The translations under genes and the position numbers were made by a program. Positions 1 through 8,528 of a stretch of 64,000 bases of DNA are shown here, piece by piece (within the stretch, counting starts at the first letter, position 1; each line of letters starts with the position of its first letter). The DNA is from Caulobacter vibrioides (lineage in GTDB: Bacteria > Pseudomonadota > Alphaproteobacteria > Caulobacterales > Caulobacteraceae). The stretch spans positions 1 through 64,000 of the forward strand of contig LNIY01000024.1 in the NCBI GenBank assembly GCA_001449105.1. Direction: 5' to 3'. Under the pieces are notes generated by a model that made no database searches, was not told where the DNA came from, and saw only the letters and a list, made by a program, of their open reading frames with translations.

Positions 1-19
1 AGATGTGTATAAGAGACAG
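1..19 (+). other. Tn5/Nextera mosaic-end adapter left at the contig edge
   Basis: The first 19 bases, AGATGTGTATAAGAGACAG, are identical to the transposase mosaic end used in Nextera libraries. They are almost certainly untrimmed adapter, so genomic sequence starts at base 20. This marks the left edge as an assembly break and not a biological boundary. Confidence 0.96.
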
Positions 20-93
20 CCCCCAGAGGGGGAGGATCTACGCCGCAGATGCTCCCCCTCTGGGGGAGCTGTCGGCGAAGCCGACTGAGGGGG
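20..93. repeat. Family A palindromic repeat, copy 1
   Basis: Two copies of a CCCCCAGAGGGGG-type palindrome lie either side of a short spacer and are followed by a small hairpin (GTCGGCGAAGCCGAC) and a GGGGG tract. The same composite, with the same internal GGATCTA and CAGATGCTC words, recurs at 3182-3290. It sits just past the stop of the VWA gene. Copies of this type also occur near 23.6, 24.4, 32.8 and 47.5 kb. Confidence 0.85.
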
Positions 94-96
94 TCC

Positions 97-1275
97 TCAC
101 CCTCGCACCAGTTCCCGCATCGCCTTGTCGAGACCGTCGATGGTCAGCGGGAACATGCGGTCGTTCATCAGCTGCTTCATGACGCCGATCGACTGGGTGT
201 AGTCCCAGTGCCGCTCGGGCGTCGGATTGAGCCAGACGCAGCTCTGGTAGATGTCGGTGACCCGGCTCATCCAGATCGCGCCGGGCTCCTCGTTCCAGTG
301 CTCGACGCTGCCGCCCGGATAAGTGATCTCGTACGGGCTCATGGTGGCGTCGCCGACGAAGATCACCTTGTAGTCGGCCGGGAACTTGTGAAGCACCTCC
401 CACGTGGCGACCTTCTCGGTGTGCCGGCGCTTGTTGTCCTTCCACACGCCTTCGTAGAGGCAGTTGTGGAAGTAGTAGAACTCCAGGTTCTTGAACTCGG
501 TCTTGGCGGCGGAGAACAGCTCCTCGCAGAGCTTGATGTGGCCGTCCATCGAGCCGCCGATGTCGAAGAAGATCAGCACCTTGATGGCGTTGCGGCGCTC
601 GGGGCGCAACTGGATGTCGAGATAGCCCTTCTCGGCCGTGCCGCGGATGGTGCCCGGCAGATCCAGCTCCTCGGCCGCGCCGGTGCGGGCGAACTTGCGC
701 AGGCGGCGCAGCGCGACCTTGATGTTGCGGGTGCCCAGCTCGACCGAGTCATCGAGGTTCTTGTATTCGCGCTTGTCCCAGACCTTCACCGCGCGCCCAT
801 GACGGCCCTTGTCCTGGCCGATGCGCACGCCTTCGGGATTGTAGCCGTTGTTGCCGAACGGCGAGGTCCCGCCCGAGCCGATCCACTTGTTGCCGCCCTG
901 GTGGCGCTCCTTCTGCTCGGCCAGGCGCTCGCGCAGGGTCTCCATCAGCTTCTCGAAGCCGCCCAGCGCCTCGATCTGCGCCTTCTCCTCGTCGGTGAGG
1001 AACTTCTCGGTCAGGGCCTTGAGCCACTCTTCCGGGATGTCGGCCGTGATCCCCTCGCCCACCGTCTCCAGCCCCTTGAAGACGTGGCCGAACACGCGGT
1101 CGAACTTGTCGAGGTTCTTCTCGTCCTTCACCAGGCTGGCGCGCGACAGGTAGTAGAAGTCGTCGATCGAGCGGTCGATGACGCCCTTGTCCAGCGCCTC
1201 CATCAGCAGGAGGTATTCGCGCAGGGACACCGGCACCTTGGCCTGGCGCAGCTCGGAGAAGAAACGGAGGAACAT
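97..1275 (-). CDS. VWA domain-containing CoxE-like protein
   Basis: A 392 aa cytoplasmic protein of the CoxE-like VWA group. Relatives usually partner a MoxR-type AAA+ ATPase in maturing or remodelling metalloenzymes. No such ATPase is in view because the contig ends just downstream. Residues 1-125 are helical and charged. Residues about 230-380 form the von Willebrand A fold, and its metal site reads DIGGSMDG (238-245), so the first serine of the classic DxSxS is glycine. I chose the ATG at 1275 because relatives begin MFLRFF. An in-frame ATG at 1329 would add 18 residues and cannot be excluded. Confidence 0.85.
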   Translation of the reverse strand: MFLRFFSELRQAKVPVSLREYLLLMEALDKGVIDRSIDDFYYLSRASLVKDEKNLDKFDRVFGHVFKGLETVGEGITADIPEEWLKALTEKFLTDEEKAQIEALGGFEKLMETLRERLAEQKERHQGGNKWIGSGGTSPFGNNGYNPEGVRIGQDKGRHGRAVKVWDKREYKNLDDSVELGTRNIKVALRRLRKFARTGAAEELDLPGTIRGTAEKGYLDIQLRPERRNAIKVLIFFDIGGSMDGHIKLCEELFSAAKTEFKNLEFYYFHNCLYEGVWKDNKRRHTEKVATWEVLHKFPADYKVIFVGDATMSPYEITYPGGSVEHWNEEPGAIWMSRVTDIYQSCVWLNPTPERHWDYTQSIGVMKQLMNDRMFPLTIDGLDKAMRELVRG

Positions 1276-1352
1276 CGGCCAGGTCTCTGGGGCAGGATCT
1301 CGAACGTCTGTTCGAAAGAATGAAGCCATCCGCCCGCCGGCGCAACGGCCCG

Positions 1353-1652
1353 CTACTTTCGGCGGCGTCCGCCGCGCGAATGGCCGGCGGTCATCGGATC
1401 GGGCTTCTGCGGCGGAACCCAACCCGGGGGCCTGGCGGGAACCGGCTGGTCCGTGCCCAGACCCATCTTCCCCGGAACCTGTCGCTGGAAGTAGGAGGCC
1501 TGGGGCTCGGCCGCGTTCGGCGGCTCGCGCAGGCGCTCGGAGCGTCGCAGGGCGGCGATCTCGTCACGCAGGCGGCCGGCGGCCTCGAAGTCCTCGGCGG
1601 CGACGGCCTGGGCCATCCGCTCCTCCAGCGCCTCGATGTGGGTCTCGCTCAT
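1353..1652 (-). CDS. UvrB/UvrC motif-containing protein
   Basis: A 99 aa protein whose residues 2-36 match the UVR motif, the two-helix coiled segment through which UvrB and UvrC interact (EALEERMAQAV, then EDFEAAGRLRDEI). The rest is proline-rich and basic, with a KMGLGTDQPVP-type segment that I recognise from small alphaproteobacterial proteins. The ATG at 1652 has a good AAGGGAG ribosome-binding site; the frame is open further upstream, but that part overlaps the divergent exporter gene. It lies upstream of the VWA gene on the same strand. Its role is unproven; the motif alone does not make it a repair protein. Confidence 0.85.
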   Translation of the reverse strand: MSETHIEALEERMAQAVAAEDFEAAGRLRDEIAALRRSERLREPPNAAEPQASYFQRQVPGKMGLGTDQPVPARPPGWVPPQKPDPMTAGHSRGGRRRK

Positions 1653-1746
1653 GGCCACTCCCTTGCTGACCTGACGACAACGCTCCAAGCCGGCGTTCGC
1701 CCACTCTTTGCTTGAGGCGCCGGATACGGAGGCGTAGGCCATCGGC

Positions 1747-3180
1747 GTGTCCGATCCCGTCTCCGTCAATCCGGCCGCGCCGCCCCTGCCAGAGCCTTCG
1801 CCCTGGACCACGCGCCTGGTGTCGCTGGCCGTGGCCAGCGCCCTCCTGATGGAGTTCATCGACTCCACGGCTCTGTCCACCGCCCTGCCCCGCCTGGCCC
1901 ACGCCTTCTCGGCCGACCCTATCCACCTGAAGCTGGCGCTGACCTCCTACATCCTGGCGCTGGCGGTGTTCACCCCGGCCAGCGGCTGGGCGGCCCAGCG
2001 CTACGGCGCGCGGCGGGTGTTCCTGATCGCCATGCTGGTGTTCCTGGCCGGCTCGGCGCTGTGCGGCCTGTCGCAGAACCTCGGCCAACTGGTCGCCGCC
2101 CGCATCGTGCAGGGCATAGGCGGGGCGATGATGACGCCGGTGGCGCGGCTGATCGTCGTCGGCTCGACGCCCAAGGACAAGCTGATCAGCGCCATGGGCT
2201 GGTTCACCATGCCCGCCATGGTCGGGCCGCTGATCGGACCGCCGATCGCCGGCTTCGTGCTGTCGGTGGCCGACTGGCCGTGGATCTTCTACCTGAACCT
2301 GCCGATCGGCGTGGTCGGCGCGATCGCCGTCCGCCGTTTCGTGCCCAAGGGCGCGCCCGATCCCGAGGCCGGCCGCTTCGACACCCAGGGCTTCGTGATG
2401 AGCGCCATCGCGCTGTCGGGCCTGATCGGCCTGGCCGAGACGGCGGGCCTTTCCCTGCTGCCGCCGCTGGTCCAGGCGCTGCTGCTGGCGGTTTCGCTGG
2501 GCGCGGGCTGGTTGTACCTCAAGCACTGCCGGGCCCAGGCCAAGCCGATCCTGGATCTCACCCTGCTGCGCTATCCGACCTTCCGCGCCAGCCTGGTGGG
2601 CGGGACCTTCGTTCGCTTAGGCATCGGCGCCAGCCCGTTCCTGATGCCGCTGCTGCTGCAGGTGGCCCTGGGCTGGAGCCCGCTGAAGGCCAGCGGCGTG
2701 ACCATCGCCACGGGCCTGGGCGTGCTGGTCGCGCGCCCCTTCGCCGGCGCCCTGCTCAAGCGCTACGGCTTCCGCACGGCGCTGGCGGTGTTCGTGGTCG
2801 CCACGGCGCTGATGACGGCCGTGCCCGGCTTCTTCACGGCGTCGACGCCGATGTGGCTGATGATCGCCCTGCTGCTGATCGGCGGCTTCGCGCGGTCCAG
2901 CCAGTTCATCGCCGCCAACACCATCGCCTATGCCGACGTGCCCCAGCCGCGCGTGGCGGCCGCCTCGACCCTCGCGGCGGTCAGCCAGCAGGTGGGCCTG
3001 GCGCTGGGCGTCAGCTTCGGCGGCCTGATGCTGCACCTGACGCGCGGCGTCGGCGGCGCGGCTCTGACGCCGGCGAGCTTCGTCTGGCCGTTCGTGGCGA
3101 TCGGGGTAGTGACGCTACTGGCGCTGCCGGTCTACCTGCGGCTGGACAAGGACGCAGGGGCCAGCATCAGCGGGCGGTAG
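1747..3180 (+). CDS. MFS transporter, DHA2-like drug exporter
   Basis: A 477 aa inner-membrane protein with the hydrophobic pattern of a 12-14 helix major facilitator. After a proline-rich 20-residue tail, helix 1 carries the EFIDST signature (36-41) of proton-driven multidrug exporters. The loop between helices 2 and 3 has a motif-A-like GWAAQRYGARR, and a glycine/proline-rich motif C (GPLIGPPIAGF) lies near residue 170. The start is GTG, 17 bases after a weak GGAGG, so it is uncertain. It is divergent from the UVR-motif gene. The substrate cannot be told from sequence. Confidence 0.88.
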   Translation: MSDPVSVNPAAPPLPEPSPWTTRLVSLAVASALLMEFIDSTALSTALPRLAHAFSADPIHLKLALTSYILALAVFTPASGWAAQRYGARRVFLIAMLVFLAGSALCGLSQNLGQLVAARIVQGIGGAMMTPVARLIVVGSTPKDKLISAMGWFTMPAMVGPLIGPPIAGFVLSVADWPWIFYLNLPIGVVGAIAVRRFVPKGAPDPEAGRFDTQGFVMSAIALSGLIGLAETAGLSLLPPLVQALLLAVSLGAGWLYLKHCRAQAKPILDLTLLRYPTFRASLVGGTFVRLGIGASPFLMPLLLQVALGWSPLKASGVTIATGLGVLVARPFAGALLKRYGFRTALAVFVVATALMTAVPGFFTASTPMWLMIALLLIGGFARSSQFIAANTIAYADVPQPRVAAASTLAAVSQQVGLALGVSFGGLMLHLTRGVGGAALTPASFVWPFVAIGVVTLLALPVYLRLDKDAGASISGR

Positions 3181-3181
3181 G

Positions 3182-3290
3182 CCCCCTCCGGCCCTCCGGG
3201 CCACCTCCCCCAGAGGGGGAGGATCTAGAAGCCGGGCCAGATGCTCCCCCTCTGGGGGAGCTGTCGCGGAGCGACTGAGGGGGCCGCCGC
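3182..3290. repeat. Family A palindromic repeat, copy 2
   Basis: The same composite as at 20-93, preceded by an extra CCGGCCCTCCGGGCC hairpin. It fills almost the whole gap between the convergent MFS and leucine dehydrogenase genes. Such elements at convergent 3' ends may act as transcription ends or mRNA stabilisers, but this is inferred from position. Confidence 0.85.
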
Positions 3291-3296
3291 AGGCGG

Positions 3297-4358
3297 TTAG
3301 GGACGCGCCGCCGCGATGCGCGCGCGGGCGATCTCGTCGGCGACCAGGTTGGCCGGGCGCTTCTCGGCCAGCGACTGGTCGAGCACTTCGGCCAGCGTCA
3401 GGGCCAGGCGATCGAGCTTGGTGGCCACCCACTGCGGATCGAAGGCGCCGCCGGCTTCCAGGGCGCGGATCTCGGCGGCCACGTTGATGATGCCGCCGCC
3501 GTTGATGACGTAGTCCGGGGCGTAGAGGATGCCGCGATCGAACACGGTCTGGCCGATCATGGCGTCGGCCAGCTGGTTGTTGGCGCCGCCGGCGATGACC
3601 TTGACCTTCAGGCGCGGCAGGGTCGCGGCCGAGATCGCGCCGCCCAGGGCGCAGGGGGCGAAGACGTCGGCCTCGACGTCAAAGATGGCGTCGGTAGAGA
3701 CGATCTCGGCGCCGGTCTTGGCGGCGACCTCGTTCAGGGCGACCTGATTGACGTCGGCGATGATCAGCTTGGCGCCGGCGGCGTGCAGCTTTTCGGCCAG
3801 ATAGGCGCCGACGTGGCCGACGCCCTGGATGGCCACCTTCACGCCCGTCAGGTCACGGCCCAGGGCGCGCTCGACGCACAGGCGCACGCCGCGGAACACG
3901 CCCTCGGCGGTGACCGGCGACGGATCGCCCGAGGCGGCCGCGTGGCCTTCCAGGCCGGCGACGTAGCGGGTGGTCTTGCGGGTGTTTTCGAGATCGGCCG
4001 GCGAGACGCCGACGTCCTCGGCCGTCCAGTACGAACCGCCCAGGCTGTCGACCGCGCGGCCGAACGCTTCGAACAGTTCCGGCGTCTTCTGGCTGCGGCT
4101 GTCGCCGATGATCACGGCCTTGCCGCCGCCGAAGTCGAGGTCGGCCATGGCGTTCTTGTACGACATGCCGCGCGACAGGCGCAGGGCGTCGGTCAGGGCC
4201 GCCTCGCTGCTGGCGTAGTCCCACATCCGGCAGCCGCCGGCGGCCGGGCCGCGCGCGGTGGAGTGGATGGCGATGATCGACTTGAGGCCGGTCTTTTCGT
4301 CGTAGAACGAGTGGACGCCTTCATGCCCTTCGAAATCGGGCAGATCGAACAAGGTCAT
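3297..4358 (-). CDS. ldh: Glu/Leu/Phe/Val dehydrogenase, probably leucine dehydrogenase
   Basis: A 353 aa NAD-dependent amino-acid dehydrogenase that would convert leucine and other branched amino acids to the 2-oxo acid and ammonia. The N-terminal half has the glycine-rich active site with lysines at SYKNA (K68) and DFGGGK (K80). A Rossmann fold follows, with GVGHVG at 179-184. The length suits the short leucine/phenylalanine dehydrogenase class and not the roughly 450 aa glutamate enzymes. I chose the ATG at 4358 because it begins the conserved fold; upstream in-frame codons are arginine-rich and unlike coding sequence. Confidence 0.9.
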   Translation of the reverse strand: MTLFDLPDFEGHEGVHSFYDEKTGLKSIIAIHSTARGPAAGGCRMWDYASSEAALTDALRLSRGMSYKNAMADLDFGGGKAVIIGDSRSQKTPELFEAFGRAVDSLGGSYWTAEDVGVSPADLENTRKTTRYVAGLEGHAAASGDPSPVTAEGVFRGVRLCVERALGRDLTGVKVAIQGVGHVGAYLAEKLHAAGAKLIIADVNQVALNEVAAKTGAEIVSTDAIFDVEADVFAPCALGGAISAATLPRLKVKVIAGGANNQLADAMIGQTVFDRGILYAPDYVINGGGIINVAAEIRALEAGGAFDPQWVATKLDRLALTLAEVLDQSLAEKRPANLVADEIARARIAAARP

Positions 4359-4436
4359 TGCCGTGGGCCTCGCCTCAGCATGGAAAACAGTGCGCCGGGG
4401 TGTACGCCGCCACGAGCGCCGCCGCAAGGATCACTT

Positions 4437-4464
4437 CATCGGCCTTTCGTCGCATCGGCCGATG
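4437..4464. promoter_or_regulatory. CATCGGCC repeat and dyad upstream of leucine dehydrogenase
   Basis: CATCGGCC occurs at 4437-4444 and again at 4453-4460, where it forms the first part of the perfect 12-base palindrome CATCGGCCGATG (4453-4464). It lies 80-105 bases upstream of the dehydrogenase start and could be an operator. No protein can be assigned. Confidence 0.35.
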
Positions 4465-4501
4465 ATCGTTCTTTTCGCACTGCAATATGCCGGACGTTCG
4501 A

Positions 4502-5536
4502 CTAGCGTCCGGCCGGAACACCCTGAACTTTGACGACATTCGGCGCGGTCGGTGCCCCCGGGATCGGCGGCGCGCCCGACGGCAGGTCGGCCTGCGGGTC
4601 CTGCATGAACGCCGCCGCGTCGCGCCAGACCACCTGCGCCTGCTTGTCGACCAGCAGCAGGTGATAGCCGTCGGCGTAGAAGGCCGAACGATCGTCAGGC
4701 TTCAGGCGGCGAGCGGCCTGCTTGGTCGGCTCCTCGGGAATGATCTCGTCGCGCTCGCCGTAGAAGTAGGCGACCGGCACGCGCACTTTGCCCAGCGACG
4801 CCCAGGCGCGCTCCATCAGCCCGACCAGGCCGTAGAGGGTGTCGGATCGCGCGCCCCAGATCATCAGCGGGTCGCGGCCCATGCGCCGCAGTTCCTCGAT
4901 GTTGTCGGTGGGCTGGACCTTCTGCACCAGCCATTCGGGCGGCTTGACCACCCAGCCGCGGGCGGTGTGGGCGCTGACCCAGAGGCTGGTCTTGTAGGGC
5001 AGCGGCTGGGCCGACCAGCCCCAGACGGCGGGAGCGAACAGCAGCAGACTGTCGGCGGCCGGCGGATTGTCAGTGGCCATGGCGGCGATGGCTAGGCCCC
5101 CGCCCATGCTGACCCCGGCCAGCGAGACCTTGGCGTCGGGATGCGCCTCGCGGGCGAGCGACACCAGGGTGCGAACGTCCTCGATCATCAGGTCGGTCGA
5201 GGCCCAGACGCCCCGGCGCGGCGAGCGGCCAAAGCCCCGCAGGTCAAGCGCGTAGGTGGCGATCCCCTGTCCCGCCCACCATTCGGCGGCCAGGTGATAG
5301 GCGTTGGAATAGTCGTTCATGCCGTGCAGGCCGACGACCACGTGGGTGACCGGCCGGTCCTGCGGCAGCCAGCGCTTGAGGCCCAGCCTCGCCCCGTCGA
5401 AGGCGACCATCCAGTCGTCCTGCAGCCGCGCGCCGCGCAGGCCGAGCGGGGCCAGGGCGGGGCGCTGGGTGATGGGGGCGCAGGCGGCGGCGAGGCCGGC
5501 GGCCCCGACGGTCAGCAGGAGGCTCCGGCGGTTCAT
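4502..5536 (-). CDS. Alpha/beta hydrolase lipoprotein, lysophospholipase-like
   Basis: A 344 aa exported protein. Residues 1-19 are a signal peptide ending in the lipobox LAAAC, so C19 is probably lipidated. The alpha/beta hydrolase core follows: HGMND near 71 (oxyanion side), the nucleophile elbow GVSMGGG with S143, an acidic residue in GERDE and a C-terminal histidine in DGYHLL. The sequence resembles monoacylglycerol lipase/lysophospholipase types. Its ATG overlaps the stop of the upstream glycosylase gene (ATGA), so the two are translationally coupled. The substrate is unknown. Confidence 0.87.
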   Translation of the reverse strand: MNRRSLLLTVGAAGLAAACAPITQRPALAPLGLRGARLQDDWMVAFDGARLGLKRWLPQDRPVTHVVVGLHGMNDYSNAYHLAAEWWAGQGIATYALDLRGFGRSPRRGVWASTDLMIEDVRTLVSLAREAHPDAKVSLAGVSMGGGLAIAAMATDNPPAADSLLLFAPAVWGWSAQPLPYKTSLWVSAHTARGWVVKPPEWLVQKVQPTDNIEELRRMGRDPLMIWGARSDTLYGLVGLMERAWASLGKVRVPVAYFYGERDEIIPEEPTKQAARRLKPDDRSAFYADGYHLLLVDKQAQVVWRDAAAFMQDPQADLPSGAPPIPGAPTAPNVVKVQGVPAGR

Positions 5537-6117
5537 CTCGCCAGAATGCCCGCGACACGGCGGCGAAGATAGGGCGTGACCTCGTCCTCGAACCATGGAT
5601 TGCGCTTGAGCCAGGCGGTGTTGCGCCACGAGGGATGCGGCAGGGGCAGAACGCCGTAGGCCGCGTACTCGCTCCAGGCGGCGACGGTCTGCGTCATCGA
5701 GGGCTTCATCGCCTCGCCCAGCGCCCAGGCCTGGGCGTACCCCCCGACCAGCAGGGTCAGTTCGACATTGGGCAGAAGATCCAGCAGATCCTTGCGCCAA
5801 AGGGCCGCGCAGCGCGACGGCGGCGGATAGTCGCCGCCCTTGGGGTTCGTCCCGGGAAAGCAGAAGGCCATGGCCGCCACGCCGATCTCGGGCCGGTCGT
5901 AGAAGGTGTCGCGATCGACGCCCATCCACTGGCGCAGGCGATTGCCGGACGGGTCGTTGAACGGCAGGCCGGTCTCGTGCACCAGCCGTCCCGGGGCCTG
6001 GCCGCAGATCAGCAGGCGCGTCCCCTCGCCCACCCGCACGACCGGACGCGGCTCGGGCAGTTCCCCGGCGCAGGCCCGGCAGGCGCGGATTTCGGACAGC
6101 AGGGCGTCGAGCGACAT
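5533..6117 (-). CDS. Uracil-DNA glycosylase family protein
   Basis: A 194 aa protein of the uracil-DNA glycosylase superfamily, family 4-like. It has an N-terminal CRAC pair, the substrate-pocket motif GQAPGR (39-44) followed by PFNDPSGNRLRQWMG, a central MAFCFPG segment, and the C-terminal LPHPSWRN loop that intercalates DNA in relatives. The classic iron-sulphur cluster of family 4 needs four cysteines and only part of that set is evident, so activity on uracil is not certain. It is the first gene of a two-gene unit with the lipoprotein hydrolase. Confidence 0.85.
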   Translation of the reverse strand: MSLDALLSEIRACRACAGELPEPRPVVRVGEGTRLLICGQAPGRLVHETGLPFNDPSGNRLRQWMGVDRDTFYDRPEIGVAAMAFCFPGTNPKGGDYPPPSRCAALWRKDLLDLLPNVELTLLVGGYAQAWALGEAMKPSMTQTVAAWSEYAAYGVLPLPHPSWRNTAWLKRNPWFEDEVTPYLRRRVAGILAR

Positions 6118-6161
6118 GGCCGGCAGTTAGGACGCCGCACGCCCCGCGCCAAGGGGCGGCG

Positions 6162-7286
6162 TCACTGCGTCGCGACCGGGACCTGAAGGCTCAGGACGAT
6201 GAACTCCGCCGGCGCGGTCACGGCCAGCTTCAGGTCGATCCGCAGCAAGCCCTCGGCCACGGTCATCGGCGGATTGTTGGAGCCGTCGCAGATCACGGCG
6301 AAGGCGTCGGCGGCCTGTGCGCCCATCAGTCCCCCGGCCTGCCAGATCCCGGTCAGGAACATCGCGACCTCGTGGGACACCTGGGCGAACAGCGACGGGC
6401 TGGCGCTTTCGACCGCGGTCCAGGCCAGGCCGTTCAGCACGCTGACCTCAATGTGGTCCAGCAGGCGCTGTACGTTGAGGTGGCTCTGCGCCGAACGCGG
6501 CGCCAGGGTCACCGCGCCCCAGAGGCATAGGCCAGTTCCGAAGAGCAGCCGCACCCCGTTGATGCTGTGCGGGAACAGCAGGTTCAGGTCGTCATCCGTC
6601 AGATTGAGCAGCGCCCCCGCATAGGGCAAGACCGCATCCAACCCCGCAGGCGCGATCCAGACGCCCTTCTGGCGATCGGTCTTGGCCCACAGCCCGGCCG
6701 CGGCGCCGCTGACCGGGCGCGGAATCACCTGGCGATCAATCTGCACGGTCGCGCGCGGGAAATAGCAGGCGATCCGCCCAGCGGCCTCGATCAAGAAGTT
6801 TCCGAGATCGCCGACGTTCTGGGCCGCGTCCTGCGCGGTCGCCCAGACGGCCAGCGGGTCGAGGATCAGCACGGCCGTGCGCTGCACGACGTAGTTCGCC
6901 GCCGCCTCGCGGGCGAACAGCGGCGCGTCGCCCTCGATCTGGTCGGGCGATAGAACCAGGATGTTGAAATGCACCTCGTCGAGGGCGGTCAGGGCGGCGG
7001 CGAAGCCGGCCGGCGTGGTCGCCGCGCCGTCGAGCCGCACGATCACCGCCGTCTCTCCGCCGACGGCGAAGAAGTCGGAGACCGCCTGGGTCAGGGGATA
7101 GGCAGGATCGGTCGCGCCATAGGCGGCCTGGAACGCCTCTAGACCAGATATCTCTACGGCGACGCCCGCCTGCCCCTGGGCGGCGAGCCCGATGAAGGCC
7201 GTCACCGACGTGGCCACGCCGACGATGGGCGGCGCGTTCGCCGCCTCCTGGATCAGGACGCCTGGCGACGACAAGGTCTTGGACAT
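6162..7286 (-). CDS. Phage tail sheath-like protein, orphan
   Basis: A 374 aa protein with tail-sheath hallmarks: an N-terminal SPGVLIQEA strand, a SVTAFIGLAAQG segment, a YPLTQAVSDFFAVGG helix, and the C-terminal sheath domain ending in an APAEFIVLSL strand. Sheath proteins polymerise around a tube in contractile phage tails and related injection devices. No tube, baseplate, terminase, integrase or capsid gene flanks it; the neighbours are a glycosylase and a GST. The ATG at 7286 has a GGGGGAG ribosome-binding site. It is shorter than many phage sheaths and the frame is intact, so it may be domesticated. Confidence 0.85.
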   Translation of the reverse strand: MSKTLSSPGVLIQEAANAPPIVGVATSVTAFIGLAAQGQAGVAVEISGLEAFQAAYGATDPAYPLTQAVSDFFAVGGETAVIVRLDGAATTPAGFAAALTALDEVHFNILVLSPDQIEGDAPLFAREAAANYVVQRTAVLILDPLAVWATAQDAAQNVGDLGNFLIEAAGRIACYFPRATVQIDRQVIPRPVSGAAAGLWAKTDRQKGVWIAPAGLDAVLPYAGALLNLTDDDLNLLFPHSINGVRLLFGTGLCLWGAVTLAPRSAQSHLNVQRLLDHIEVSVLNGLAWTAVESASPSLFAQVSHEVAMFLTGIWQAGGLMGAQAADAFAVICDGSNNPPMTVAEGLLRIDLKLAVTAPAEFIVLSLQVPVATQ

Positions 7287-7359
7287 GAAAGCTGCTCCCC
7301 CGCACTCGCCGCTCAACCTCGAATGGCGAGCGCGGGTTGGCAACCCATTTGGCAAGCGA

Positions 7360-8016
7360 TCAGGCGGCTTCCGGCGGCGCGAACCTGGCCAGCAGAGCCT
7401 CTTCCTTGGCGATCAACTGGGCAAAGGCCGGGCGGGCCAGGACGGCGTCGACATAGGCCTTGGTGCGCGGCCAGCGCGACAGGTCGAGGGCGAGATGGCG
7501 CAGGTTGGCGAAGGGACTGGAGACGGCGATATCGGCCAGGGTGAGGCGGCCCTCCAGCAGGAAACCGCCGGCGTCCGGCACGATCCCCTCCAGATAGTCG
7601 AGCACCGGCGGCAGCTCTTGCGTCTCGGCCTTGGCGGCGACCGCCTCGTCGCCGGGCTTGCGCATGATGCGCGGAGCCACCAGCCGGTTGAAGAATATCT
7701 TGCCCGCGGCGGCCACCAGGATGGTGTCGGCGTACTCCTCGAACCAGACGGCCCGGGCGCGGGCGCGCGGCTCGGCCGGGATCAGGTTCGGCTCGGGATG
7801 CAGGGCTTCCAGATAGGTGATGATCGCCGTGGAGTCCGAGATGCGGAAGTCGCCGTCCTGGAAGCCCGGGATCTTCCGGAACGGGCTGCACTCGGCGAAT
7901 TCCGGATCCAGGCTCCCGGGCGGCGACACCCGGTTTTCGAGAACGAGGCCCTTCTCGGCCCCGAAGGCCAGGGTCTTGCGCACATAAGGCGACAACGACG
8001 AGCCGAACACGATCAT
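7360..8016 (-). CDS. Glutathione S-transferase family protein
   Basis: A 218 aa two-domain GST. Residues 1-80 are the thioredoxin-like domain with an SLSPYVRK active-site serine region, the cis-proline turn (KIPGF) and the glutathione-binding DSTAI. The rest is the all-helical domain with a conserved LTLADIAV. It would conjugate or reduce small electrophiles in the cytoplasm. The ATG at 8016 follows a strong GGGAGG. It is not an obvious zeta-class maleylacetoacetate isomerase, so I do not link it to the tyrosine operon at 18-24 kb. Confidence 0.9.
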   Translation of the reverse strand: MIVFGSSLSPYVRKTLAFGAEKGLVLENRVSPPGSLDPEFAECSPFRKIPGFQDGDFRISDSTAIITYLEALHPEPNLIPAEPRARARAVWFEEYADTILVAAAGKIFFNRLVAPRIMRKPGDEAVAAKAETQELPPVLDYLEGIVPDAGGFLLEGRLTLADIAVSSPFANLRHLALDLSRWPRTKAYVDAVLARPAFAQLIAKEEALLARFAPPEAA

Positions 8017-8101
8017 GAGAGCCTCCCGATGTATTTGGGAGGCTCATAGTTCATCGATTCAGTTTCTTTTCAAGACCCACCAGAAGGCGGGTCCTGAAGT
8101 C

Positions 8102-8416
8102 TCAATCCTCGGCGTTGTCGGCCGCGTCGTCCGCCACGTCTTCGACGTCGTCCGGGAAGCTGGTCGGGTCGCCTTCCATCGGCAGTCGCAGGCGGTAGAC
8201 GCCCCGGAACTTCTCGGGATTGGCCGGCTTGTTGTGGCGCAGGATGACGATCTTGCCTTCCTTGGCCAATTCGACGGCGTCGGTGCGGATGTGGCCCAGC
8301 AGGCGCTGCCAGCGCTCGGGCTGCAGGGCCTTGGCCACCGACATCGGGTCGATGGACTTGCCGGCCGGCAGTCCGGCCAGTTGCGAGAGGATGGTGTCTT
8401 GGATCGGGGTGGTCAT
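8102..8416 (-). CDS. DUF3253 domain-containing protein
   Basis: A 104 aa small protein that matches my memory of DUF3253: a short winged-helix-like unit with a KSIDPMSVAKAL helix, a WQRLLGHIRTDAVELA helix and a strand reading GKIVILRHNKPANPEKFRGVYRLRL. The C-terminus is acidic. The fold suggests nucleic-acid or protein contact, but no function is known. It is divergent from the thioesterase at 8529, so the 112-base gap should hold both promoters. Confidence 0.82.
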   Translation of the reverse strand: MTTPIQDTILSQLAGLPAGKSIDPMSVAKALQPERWQRLLGHIRTDAVELAKEGKIVILRHNKPANPEKFRGVYRLRLPMEGDPTSFPDDVEDVADDAADNAED

Positions 8417-8528
8417 GGGAAAGCCATGCCACGGTTCGGCCTTCGACGTAAGCGGGCGGCTTGCCTCGACGCGCGCCGGGGTCTTAGCTGAACCGCAATA
8501 ACAACGAGAAAGTACGGGAGCGCAGGGT

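Noticed and set aside
6162-8016. A prophage or injection-system island around the sheath gene
   Set aside because: No other phage-type gene, integrase, attachment repeat or tRNA is seen; flanks are ordinary metabolic genes.
7360-8016. The GST as the missing maleylacetoacetate isomerase
   Set aside because: It lacks the zeta-class active-site signature I would expect and lies more than 10 kb from the tyrosine operon.
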